64,000 bases of DNA from contig NZ_PUJW01000001.1 in NCBI RefSeq assembly GCF_011189575.1, positions 124,001 through 188,000 on the forward strand, in the 5' to 3' direction. Under the pieces are notes generated by a model, which saw only the letters and a program-made list of their open reading frames with translations, ran no database searches and had not been told where the DNA came from. Shown piece after piece: positions 33,760 through 42,400 of the stretch. How positions within the stretch are numbered: position 1 is the stretch's first letter; every line of letters begins with the position of its first letter. The DNA comes from Photorhabdus cinerea (GTDB lineage: Bacteria; Pseudomonadota; Gammaproteobacteria; Enterobacterales; Enterobacteriaceae). Made by a program: the position numbers and the translations under genes.

Positions 33760-34788
33760 TCAGTCCGGTTTCGCGCTGTCCGGCTTGTCACTCTCCGCCT
33801 GCTTATCGTCTGGCGTTGCCTGCTTTGACTGCCGTTCTGCCGGGTGGGTCTGCTCATGCACTTTCTTTAAGTGACCGATGGCCACCCGCGTATAGATTTG
33901 GGTGGTTTCCAGACTCGTATGCCCCAGTATCGCCTGGATGTGCCGGGTATCGGCCCCGTTGTCCAGCATCTGGGTGGCCATTGAGTGCCGAAACAGATGA
34001 CAGGCCCCGGCTTTCTCCAGTTGCGCTTTTTGGCGAATACTGGCCCCCGTTAGATGGGTGAGTCTGTCGCGTGACATCTGCCGGCCATTAAGGGTGATAA
34101 ACAGGTGGCCGCTGTCATGGCGGTGGGCCAGCCGGGGCCGCACGCGGTCAAGGTAGCGTTGTAACCAGTGCAGGGCCTGTTCCCCGATGGGCACTACCCG
34201 GTCTTTACGGCCTTTGCCCTGTCTCACCAGCAGTACGCCGCGCCCGAAGTCGATATCGCTTAACCGCAGATTGGACAGTTCCATCCGCCGGATACCACTG
34301 CTCCACAGCACTTCAAGGATGGCCCGGTTTCTTAAGCCGGTCGGCCTGTTGATATCAATGGCCTGTAATACCGTCTGCGTTTCGTCCTCGCTCAGCACCT
34401 GAGCGGGCAGGCGTTTGTCTCTTCGGGGCAGCACCAGTTCCTCAGCCGGGTTGTACAGGATGTACTGGCGTTGTCGCAGCCAGCGGAACCAGACCCGGAG
34501 GTCACTCAGCCGTTTTGACTGTGTGCTCACGGCCAGCGGGTTGCCATCGGCTTTACGATAGGCTCTCAGCCAGGACTGATAACTTTCCAGTAACGGCGGG
34601 CTGACTTGCGGGGCGGACATGACCCCCCGGGCTTCACACCAGTTAACGAACGGCAGCAACCGTTCCTGATAGCCGGTCAGCGTCCAGACGCTGTAGTGTC
34701 TGGCGGTCAGGCAATCCAGATAGGCTTCAAGCTGCTGGCGTAATGTGGTGAGATGCGCGGGGCGTGTAGCGACGATGGTCTGAGTCAT
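33760..34788 (-). CDS. Tyrosine recombinase/integrase, copy 2 (native 3' end)
   Basis: 342 aa from the ATG at 34786-34788, identical to copy 1 through KVHEQT with the same catalytic Arg, Lys, His-x2-Arg, His and Tyr. It then ends HPAERQSKQATPDDKQAESD KPDSAKPD, a hydrophilic tail that looks native, so copy 1 is the altered version. The 3' flank is the GC-rich segment with the 62-bp palindrome, a plausible binding target for this enzyme. No partner integrase or excisionase was recognised nearby. Confidence 0.87.
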   Translation of the reverse strand: MTQTIVATRPAHLTTLRQQLEAYLDCLTARHYSVWTLTGYQERLLPFVNWCEARGVMSAPQVSPPLLESYQSWLRAYRKADGNPLAVSTQSKRLSDLRVWFRWLRQRQYILYNPAEELVLPRRDKRLPAQVLSEDETQTVLQAIDINRPTGLRNRAILEVLWSSGIRRMELSNLRLSDIDFGRGVLLVRQGKGRKDRVVPIGEQALHWLQRYLDRVRPRLAHRHDSGHLFITLNGRQMSRDRLTHLTGASIRQKAQLEKAGACHLFRHSMATQMLDNGADTRHIQAILGHTSLETTQIYTRVAIGHLKKVHEQTHPAERQSKQATPDDKQAESDKPDSAKPD

Positions 34789-34897
34789 GACGGGGTTTCC
34801 TGTAAGGTACATGGATTGTTGTTATGGGGTAATCATTGACTACGATACGATGCGGTTTTTCTTTATTGCCTGCCGGAACAGGGCTTTTCAGCCTTCC

Positions 34898-35017
34898 CCA
34901 ACTTGCGAGCCGCTCAGCCCTGTATTGCTGCGGCCTGAAACCCGTTTTCCGGACCCCAACTTGGGTCCAACTTGACTCCAACTTGGGGGCAACTTGCGAT
35001 TCGTTCAGTCCAACTTG
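34898..35017. repeat. Iteron array between integrase and primase genes, copy 2
   Basis: Same six CAACTTG repeats as in copy 1, including the four with an exact 11-bp period (34957, 34968, 34979, 34990). Confidence 0.7.
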
Positions 35018-35029
35018 CGTAAGTCATAC

Positions 35030-37783
35030 TCAGGGTTCTTCCGGCTCTGTCAGGTCAATCAGGCCGCACAGGTGGGGTTCTTCTGCGCTGTCACCGTTCC
35101 ACAGTAGTTCATATTGCAACAGGTGGCCGCGACTGCCGCCGTGGACTAACAGGTATTCCATGTCGGCCAGTCGCTGGCAATGGACTTTTAACTGGTTATC
35201 GCTCCACCGGGTGTAATGGCGGATATCGCGGCGGGTAAAGCGGATAGTGTTCACCGGGCATTGTTGCTCTGCCATGCTCTCTTTCACCATTTGCTGTATC
35301 AGCAGCAACAGTTTCCGGGTCTGGGGCGGCATCTCATCCAGTGTGCGGCCTAATATCTCATGGGCCAGCCGGTTCGCCAGGCGGATATCTTCTTTGGCGA
35401 CTTCGATATATTCAAGCCGTTTGCCCCGGTGTTCCGCGGTCTTCACCGCGCGCTGGTGCTGATGCAGCAGGGCGATACTTTGTATCAGCGTGAGATATTT
35501 CATGTGGTCGCGGCGGGTGCGGGTTTTATCGCTCATGAAGGTGAGCTGTGAGGCATAAGGATTAACCACATTCAGCGGGCGCAACAGCCGCTGGGCGTTT
35601 TGATGCAGTTCGGTGATATAGGTCTTCTCATTTTCCGCCAGTAAACCTTCGAGGGTTTGCTTATGGCGCTGCAAGGCGTGGATAGCTTCGGTCTGTTCCC
35701 GCGATTCGTTTACCGTCAGCACCAGACAGCGGTTTAACAGCTCTTCATCGACATCTATCGCCGTGGTGGTGAGCATCAGCATCACCGGTCCTTTCACCGT
35801 GTACTGTTTGGTGACCAGATTCCCGCTGGCGTCATCTTTACCGGTGCTGGCAATGGTCAGTTCGCCATCACTTTGCAACAGCTTAAGCGCATAGGCGGCC
35901 TGCCGTACCCCTTCTTCTTCGGCTATCGCCAGTATCTTATGCTGGAGATTGGTTTCCCCCAGATAGAACAGACTCTGGCCGGTCATGGCGCTGTATTGCA
36001 GCCGTTCCTCTTCCGGTATCAGATTGAGGACGGCATCCATCAGTGAACTTTTCCCGGCTGCGCTACTGCTTTGTATCAGCACGGCCAGCGGACGGTCCAG
36101 CTTGCGACTGACGGCGGCTAAGTAACCGGCCAGCAGGTTAGTGCTTTCCCCCACCACGCCACAGGCGGCTAAATCAGCGGTGATGCGCTCACTCAGTTGC
36201 GGGTCTTGCAGCAGCGCCAGCGCCGCTGCCCGTTGGGCTTCACTGAGTTCAGGTTGAGATTGAGTGGCTGTCTGCTCACCGACACCGGCCTGTTGACACT
36301 GTTCCAGTACCAGCAACACTTGTCCCAGTGCCCGGCGCAGGTCACCTTCGGCCAGCCCCAGTTCGGTGGCGGCCAGCCGCGCATACCCGCCCCGGCTGCG
36401 GGCGTTCATCATGTCCACGCTGTCGGCGAACATCACGCCGCTGTCGGTATCAATCACCTGCGCATTGATTTTCATGACTGCCGCCCCGGCTCTGACCTGA
36501 GCCAGCCCGCGAACACACCAGCGCAGCGGGCCCAGTGAGATGATAATTTCGCCGTTTGGCCCTGTCTCCCACACCACCCCGGGCAAAGACAGCGGTCTTG
36601 TCGCCCGCTCAGCGGCTAAAGTAACAGGCGGTTCCGTTGCCGGTGACGGCGGCGCTGCCGGTGCTTCGGTATCGGTTTCCTGCACCGGTTCATACATCGG
36701 CACCGCGCCATCCAGCAATAACCCGAAGGCCGGTTCGGGCTCGGCGACCTGACACAGATAGCCGTTGGCATCCATGCCCTCGGGGAACACTACGCGGAAC
36801 ACGGTAATGCCGGCGGCAGTCAGTTCTGCGGCCAGTTTCACCGCTGCCTCATTGCCGGCGTGGTCATTATCGAAGGCAATCAGCACCTGCCGGACCTGAT
36901 GCCGTTGCAGTGCCTGCCAGTGGTCGGGGGTAAAACCATTGACGCCGTAAGCGGCGGTCACATTACGGTATCCCGCCACCCAGAACGACATGGCATCGAT
37001 TAACGATTCACACAGGATAAGCGATTTGGACGCTATCATGGCGGCTTCATTCCACACGCCGCGGTGCTCGCCGGGCAGGTAGAGATGTTTTGGGGTGCCC
37101 GCCCGCAGGCGCTGGGTGATTTTCCGGCCGTAGATTTCCTGTACCTGCCCGTGGCTGTCGAGTACCGGCACCACGAGCGAGCCGCTAAAGTGTTCATGAC
37201 CGGACTCCCGCATCAGACCCACCGCTTGCAACCGGGCCCGGATAGCGGCGCCGGCTTTCAGTTGTTTCTCCGGCAGCCGGTAAGCCAGAGTCCGGTTGGC
37301 AAAGCCGGGCTTAAAACCGGCGACTAATTCGGGATGATGTAACCGGCGTTTTTCCAGATAGGCCACGGCTTCGGGGGCGTTCAGCAGCGTATGATGGTAA
37401 AACTCCACCACCCGGCTGAGCAGCGCCTGCCGTCCGGCTTCGTCCTCGGCCAGCATGGCCGGTTCATCCGGTTGCACCAGCGGCGCCACAGAGGGGGTAT
37501 CCCCCAGTATCCCGCGCAGGTGTTCTGCCGCCCGCCGCAGGCTCAGGCGCTCGGTTTTCATTACCCAGTCCAGCACCGAACCGCCGGTGTTGCAGCCAAA
37601 ACAGTGATAGAGGTTCTTTTCCGGGCTGAGGACCATTGACGGGGTTTTTTCCTGATGGAACGGGCACAGCAGCACGTAATCTTTGCCGCGTTTAATCAGC
37701 TTGCGTCCCTGTTGTTCTGCCACGGCGACTAAGGAGACGGCCGTTTTCAGGTGCTGCAATTCTGCTTCGGGTATCCGTGCCAT
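35030..37783 (-). CDS. Primase-helicase-like protein (CHC2, TOPRIM, ATPase), copy 2
   Basis: 917 aa, identical in sequence to the protein at 27550-30303: CHC2 zinc ribbon (C40/H43/C61/C64), TOPRIM acidic residues (E259, D305, D307) and Walker A at about 572-580. It keeps the same GGAGG-preceded ATG and the same divergent arrangement with xre. Two identical 2.75-kb copies so close together are a target for homologous recombination, which would release a 7,480-bp circle carrying one primase gene and one iteron array. Confidence 0.85.
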   Translation of the reverse strand: MARIPEAELQHLKTAVSLVAVAEQQGRKLIKRGKDYVLLCPFHQEKTPSMVLSPEKNLYHCFGCNTGGSVLDWVMKTERLSLRRAAEHLRGILGDTPSVAPLVQPDEPAMLAEDEAGRQALLSRVVEFYHHTLLNAPEAVAYLEKRRLHHPELVAGFKPGFANRTLAYRLPEKQLKAGAAIRARLQAVGLMRESGHEHFSGSLVVPVLDSHGQVQEIYGRKITQRLRAGTPKHLYLPGEHRGVWNEAAMIASKSLILCESLIDAMSFWVAGYRNVTAAYGVNGFTPDHWQALQRHQVRQVLIAFDNDHAGNEAAVKLAAELTAAGITVFRVVFPEGMDANGYLCQVAEPEPAFGLLLDGAVPMYEPVQETDTEAPAAPPSPATEPPVTLAAERATRPLSLPGVVWETGPNGEIIISLGPLRWCVRGLAQVRAGAAVMKINAQVIDTDSGVMFADSVDMMNARSRGGYARLAATELGLAEGDLRRALGQVLLVLEQCQQAGVGEQTATQSQPELSEAQRAAALALLQDPQLSERITADLAACGVVGESTNLLAGYLAAVSRKLDRPLAVLIQSSSAAGKSSLMDAVLNLIPEEERLQYSAMTGQSLFYLGETNLQHKILAIAEEEGVRQAAYALKLLQSDGELTIASTGKDDASGNLVTKQYTVKGPVMLMLTTTAIDVDEELLNRCLVLTVNESREQTEAIHALQRHKQTLEGLLAENEKTYITELHQNAQRLLRPLNVVNPYASQLTFMSDKTRTRRDHMKYLTLIQSIALLHQHQRAVKTAEHRGKRLEYIEVAKEDIRLANRLAHEILGRTLDEMPPQTRKLLLLIQQMVKESMAEQQCPVNTIRFTRRDIRHYTRWSDNQLKVHCQRLADMEYLLVHGGSRGHLLQYELLWNGDSAEEPHLCGLIDLTEPEEP

Positions 37784-37830
37784 TCGCTGTTCCTCCAAAA
37801 AAACCTGTCAAGATGAAAAGAGTAAAAATA

Positions 37831-37861
37831 ACTCTGTTGCAGAGTACTCTAAAATAGAGTA
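37831..37861. promoter_or_regulatory. Twin palindromic operators in the primase-xre divergent region, copy 2
   Basis: Same pair of abutting ACTCT/AGAGT palindromes as at 30351-30381. Confidence 0.65.
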
Positions 37862-37897
37862 TTGTCAACTGCAAGATTAAAAACAGGGAGTATCCTC

Positions 37898-38290
37898 ATG
37901 GCACGGTTAACTCACAGGCAGATACAGGCCATGAAGACGAAGGATGAGACATTCTTTAAAGAGCTGGGCACACGGATTGCGCTGGCACGCAAAGAGCAAC
38001 AACTCACTCAGCAACAACTGGCGGAACAGTTGGGGATTGCTCAGCAGACAATGGCGCATTATGAAGGCGGGCGACTAAAGGTGTCAGCGGCTCTTCTGCC
38101 ATTATTGGCGCAGATATTGAATTTATCGTTGGATGAGTTGCTTGGATTGCCCTTGATCAGGCGTAATAGTAAACGGGGTCCCAGTTCCCGGCTGGAACAA
38201 CAGATTGAGATAATCAGTCAGTTGCCGAAAGCCAGACAGAAGTTTGTTTCGGAGATGCTGGATACGGTAATTGGTCATAACAGAGAGTAA
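37898..38290 (+). CDS. Xre/Cro-family repressor, copy 2
   Basis: 130 aa, identical to the protein at 30418-30810. With both copies present the repressor dose is doubled for four operators in cis; loss of one unit would keep the ratio constant. Confidence 0.85.
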   Translation: MARLTHRQIQAMKTKDETFFKELGTRIALARKEQQLTQQQLAEQLGIAQQTMAHYEGGRLKVSAALLPLLAQILNLSLDELLGLPLIRRNSKRGPSSRLEQQIEIISQLPKARQKFVSEMLDTVIGHNRE

Positions 38291-38301
38291 AGAGAGATAG
38301 C

Positions 38302-38335
38302 GCGACTGAGACAGGTTGCCCCCTGTCACAGTCGC
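38302..38335. other. Strong hairpin between xre and symE, copy 2
   Basis: Same 14-bp stem as at 30822-30855. Confidence 0.5.
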
Positions 38336-38363
38336 TCACCACAAGCAACTAAACAGGAGTTGA

Positions 38364-38684
38364 ATGATGGCTAAGGCGCATTCTAAGCAAAACCGCGCGG
38401 TAAATAAAGCCGTGAAAACAGAACGTTATTACACCGTGGGATACGTGCCGCAAAATGACAAGGCCAGTGCCCCGCCCGCAATCCACCTGAAAGGCCAATG
38501 GCTTAAGGCTGCCGGCTTTGATAAAGGCTGTACACTCACGGTTAAAATTATGGACGGTTGTCTGGTGCTCATTCCTGACAGTGAAGCCACGCAACAACAG
38601 CATCAGCAGTACCAGCGGCAACAGGCCCAACTGCGGGAGATTAAGCAGCAGATGCGGGCGCTGATAACCGGTTTTGTGGGTTAA
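38364..38684 (+). CDS. symE: SymE-family type I toxin-like protein, copy 2
   Basis: 106 aa, identical to the protein at 30884-31204, with the same SymE/AbrB-like core and Gln-rich tail, AGGAG site and tandem ATG start. Confidence 0.8.
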   Translation: MMAKAHSKQNRAVNKAVKTERYYTVGYVPQNDKASAPPAIHLKGQWLKAAGFDKGCTLTVKIMDGCLVLIPDSEATQQQHQQYQRQQAQLREIKQQMRALITGFVG

Positions 38685-38698
38685 GGGGAGAGCATGAG

Positions 38699-38896
38699 AT
38701 GACGATAGCGATTGAACATTTGCAGGACATTCAGTTAACCCACATTGAAGCGCTGGCCTTAGCCCAACTGGTGAAGCGGCTGAATTGGGCGGAGATACGT
38801 GCCTGTGCGGTTGATGACACAGAAGCCTGGGTTATCAAGGCCGCGATAGGGCGGCTCCAGTCGGCACTGGCATATCACGGGTATTCACCACGGTAA
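38699..38896 (+). CDS. Small 65-aa protein downstream of symE, copy 2
   Basis: Identical to the product of 31219-31416; same 14-bp spacing from symE. Conservation of the frame in both copies only reflects recent duplication and does not test function. Confidence 0.6.
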   Translation: MTIAIEHLQDIQLTHIEALALAQLVKRLNWAEIRACAVDDTEAWVIKAAIGRLQSALAYHGYSPR

Positions 38897-38906
38897 GAAA
38901 GAAGTC

Positions 38907-38930
38907 AGCCGGAAGTGATTCCGGCTTTTT
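38907..38930 (+). terminator. Intrinsic terminator after xre-symE operon, copy 2
   Basis: AGCCGGAA-GTGA-TTCCGGCT followed by TTTT, as in copy 1. Confidence 0.85.
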
Positions 38931-39110
38931 GCTGTTTCAGAGAAAAAACAGAATAAAATAGCTAAAATATAGCCTATATATATATTTTCCATGAATCTTA
39001 TATTTTTCTGTATTATTCCTTTGTTTATCTTCTTATTTATTTTATATTTTTGTGATTTTAAATTATATATTTAATATATAAGACCAACCCTGAAAAATAT
39101 TTATTTTAAG

Positions 39111-39160
39111 CATAAAAATAACAAAGCCGAAAGATCACGGGGATCTTTCCGGCCTTGTTA
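39111..39160 (-). terminator. Intrinsic terminator after the immunity gene, copy 2
   Basis: Same hairpin and U-rich tail on the - strand as at 31631-31680; it ends the vgrG-eagR-rhs-immunity operon. Confidence 0.8.
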
Positions 39161-39168
39161 ATTATTAA

Positions 39169-39489
39169 CTACCACTTATATGGATACGCATGATTTGATA
39201 AGATTTGCTGCTTAATTTCCTCGGAAAGATAATTGTTTTCCTGCTTCTCTGAATGTTCGATTATTTTTTTTATAAAGTTTCTATTTATTTCAGGAAGTTC
39301 TTCAAAAACTTTATCCCAAACATCCTTATGACCATACATATTCAGTATTTTCTCTAAGGCTGAATTTATCAAAGGACTACTTGAATATATCAGTGTTCCA
39401 GGATCTTCACATTCAAACTTTATATAAAGGATCAGCTTGATTATTGCATTCACCTCTTCCCTTGCTAATTGAATAGATTCGCACATCAT
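39169..39489 (-). CDS. Rhs immunity protein, copy 2 (cognate to full-length Rhs)
   Basis: 106 aa, identical to the protein of copy 1, and coupled to the full-length rhs gene by a TAATG overlap. As last gene of the vgrG operon it should neutralise the HYD1-type ADP-ribosyltransferase in the producing cell and its siblings. Confidence 0.78.
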   Translation of the reverse strand: MMCESIQLAREEVNAIIKLILYIKFECEDPGTLIYSSSPLINSALEKILNMYGHKDVWDKVFEELPEINRNFIKKIIEHSEKQENNYLSEEIKQQILSNHAYPYKW

Positions 39490-42400
39490 TATTTTCTCCC
39501 ACATTTTTTAATTCTAACTTGCTCATTAGTAAGTTTATGCCTTGCTTCATAATCAAGATGTTCTAGCATGTCATATGGATTCTTACCTGAATATAGAATG
39601 TTCTTTAATTTCAACTTTCCTTCATGAATATATTCCAAGTCAGTAGAAAAACGAATATTACCACGCTCACCCGGATCTATTTTAAAGATAATTGCATAGT
39701 CACCCCGACCTGTATATTTAGGGTTGTTTATCAATAAATCTCTCACTACATCTTTTGGCGACATTAATATATCTGTTATATAAACCTTTCCGCTGACGTT
39801 TGGATTAAGAACACCGCTCTTCATAATGCCGTCGAAACCAGCTTTATTTGTATAGTGAATAAATACATTTTCACCAGCAAGTCCCAGAGGATCAATAAAT
39901 TTCGTGGGATTATGCACATAGCGATAGGTATTCTCACCACCCCAGAGGCCCGTAGGATCGGCACTCAGGTAACAACAGCCTTCCGGCAAATAATAGCGGA
40001 ACCGATTATAGAATAAACCACTTTCCTCATCAAAAATCTGCCCGGCAAATCGGAGGCCCGGGTCCAGTGGCGGATTCTCGCCGGGTCCTGTCAGCCGCAG
40101 GCCGTATAGCGACTGCTTCGGCCGCCGCCACACCCGTTTGCCTGCCGGGTCGAACAGCGCCAGCGGCTCGCCGGTCGGGGCGCTGACCGCATACTGGGTC
40201 TGCACCTCCCCGGCCATCAGCTCCACCCGGTTGTCCAGATTAAGCGTAAACGCCTGCGTCTGCTGGGCCATCAGTGCCCAGCCGTCAAACACCAGATGGC
40301 GGATCATTTTCAGCCGGCCGTGCTGATAGTCGCGGATTTCCGCCGGCACATCGCCGTCCCATAAATACGTGGTCAGTTTACCGGTCTGGATACAGCGCTT
40401 TTCGGTCCGCCGCCCAAAAGCATCATAGCGATATTCCCACCGGATACCGTCCGGGGTGATAAGGCCCGTCAGCTGATTCTGGCTGTTCCAGTGGTATCGG
40501 GTCAGCGCCGGACGGTAACCTTCTTCTAAACGCTGTTTCTCCTTCATACGACCGGCCCGGTCGTAGACAAACCGGTGCGAGTCAACCCAGTTCAGGCGGT
40601 GACCTTCCTGGTACAGCGTTTCTCCCATAATCTCCTGTACCCCGTCGAACCGCCGGGACGGGTAACCGCTTGCATCATACTGATAGTGTTCACGTAAATT
40701 CCGCCCGTCACCGACCGATACTACCTGGCCGTTGCCGTTGAGAAGGTAGCGTAACTGCTGTCCGTCATCACTGGCGGCGGTCAGGTTCAGTGCGGCATCA
40801 TATTCATACTGACGCGCCTGACCCGCAAAGGTGGGTTCCGGAATATCCGTCAGGTCAGTCTGCCGGAAAAAATGCGGGTTACAGCCGGCACGTTGTGCCG
40901 TCAACTGGCCCATCAGGTTATACTGCTGGCGCAGGATGAAACCGCTGTCGGTGTAACGGCCGGTTTCCCGTCCGGCGTCATCCCGTTCCACTGTCAGAGG
41001 CCGCTGCCCCTCCAGCGTTAACCCGGTCAGTTCCCCGGCCCGGTTGACCTGCATCCGGCTCTGCCAGTGTTCCGGGTGAGTCTGTCCGGCGAACCGGGCC
41101 GGTCCTTCTGCGGGTTCGGTTTCGCCGGTCAGCAGCTGTCGTTCCACGGTACGGTTATCCGGGTAGTGGCGCCGAATTTCGCCGTGCGGCTGAATTTCCC
41201 GGACTATCCGGTCCTGTTCATCATATTCAAAAGACAGCGTGTTGTCCGGTGATTCAACCGTCAGCAGCCGTCCCACAATATCGTAATGATAATGCGTGGT
41301 GCCTTCCGGGGTATGCAGGGCCGTCAGCCGGTGCGCCGCATCATAGTCATAGCGGGTAACCGTCTCTTCGCCGTCCCGTTTCTCAATGCAGTTGCCTGAC
41401 AGGTCATAACGGTAGTGCCAGCGGGTGCCGGCATAATCCTGCTCAGTGACCACCCGGCCATCCGCATCGAAGGTGTAGGTGTAGCTTTCTCCCTGCGGGT
41501 TAATCACTTCGGTCAGTTGCAGGGTGTCGGCATCATAGCGGTACTGCCAGCGGTGCGCCTCACCATCAACACGCGCGACCGGCAGGTCAAACGGCCCGTA
41601 CTCCACCTGCCAGTCTACTCCGAGAGCATCAGTCCAGCGGGTCAGGTTACCGTGCCGGTCATGGTGAAAATGCTCCAGATTGTTATCGGGCCGGTCGCTG
41701 GCGGCCACCCGGTGATGCCGGTCGTAACGCCAGCGCCACAGCGCTCCGGCGGCGGTCAGGCTGCGCAGCCGGTCCTGACTGTCATAGCCGAGGCTGACAG
41801 TGCGGTTCTCCTCATCAAACAGTCTCACCAGCCGCTGATGGGTATCATATTCCTGAGTACGGCGGTTACCGTCGGTGTCTTCTTCCGTCGTCACCAGCCC
41901 GAAAGCATTACGGGTCAGGGTGGTTTTCCGACCGTCCGGGGCAATAAATCCTTTCGGCTGTCCCTGCTCATCATACAGTTGCAGCCAGGTGCGTTGCAGC
42001 GGGTCGGTCATGCCGGTCAGTTGCAGGGTGTCCGCATCATAGCTGTATTGCCAGACCGCCCCGGTCGCATCAGTAAGTGAAGTCACCCGGCCGGTATCGG
42101 CCAGACAGGTCAGGGTCAGCGTTTCTCCCATCGGCAACGTCTGTTGTATCAGATTGCCCCGGTTATCGTAGTCATAGCGGGTGATACCGCCGCCCGGCGT
42201 GTGAACTTCAGTGACCTGAAGCTGGTCATTGTAATGCCAGGTCGTGGTATGCCCCTGTGGTGTGGCAGAACGGGTGAGGCCGGGGGCATAGTCCAGGTGG
42301 ACCGGATAGAAGCCGCCGGACCCTGCACTGTCAGTACAGCGCCCCTGTTCATCGTAGCGGTAATCCACCCAGGTCTGGTCGCCGTCAGACCAGCGGCTTA

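Larger units (their letters stand above)
33851..40364. repeat. Large direct repeat, copy 2 (6,514 bp)
   Basis: Second copy of the 26371-32884 block. At the right it runs on without a break into the rest of the full-length rhs gene, while at the left it continues into the native integrase end. This marks copy 2 as the complete arrangement and copy 1 as the duplicated portion. Confidence 0.9.
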
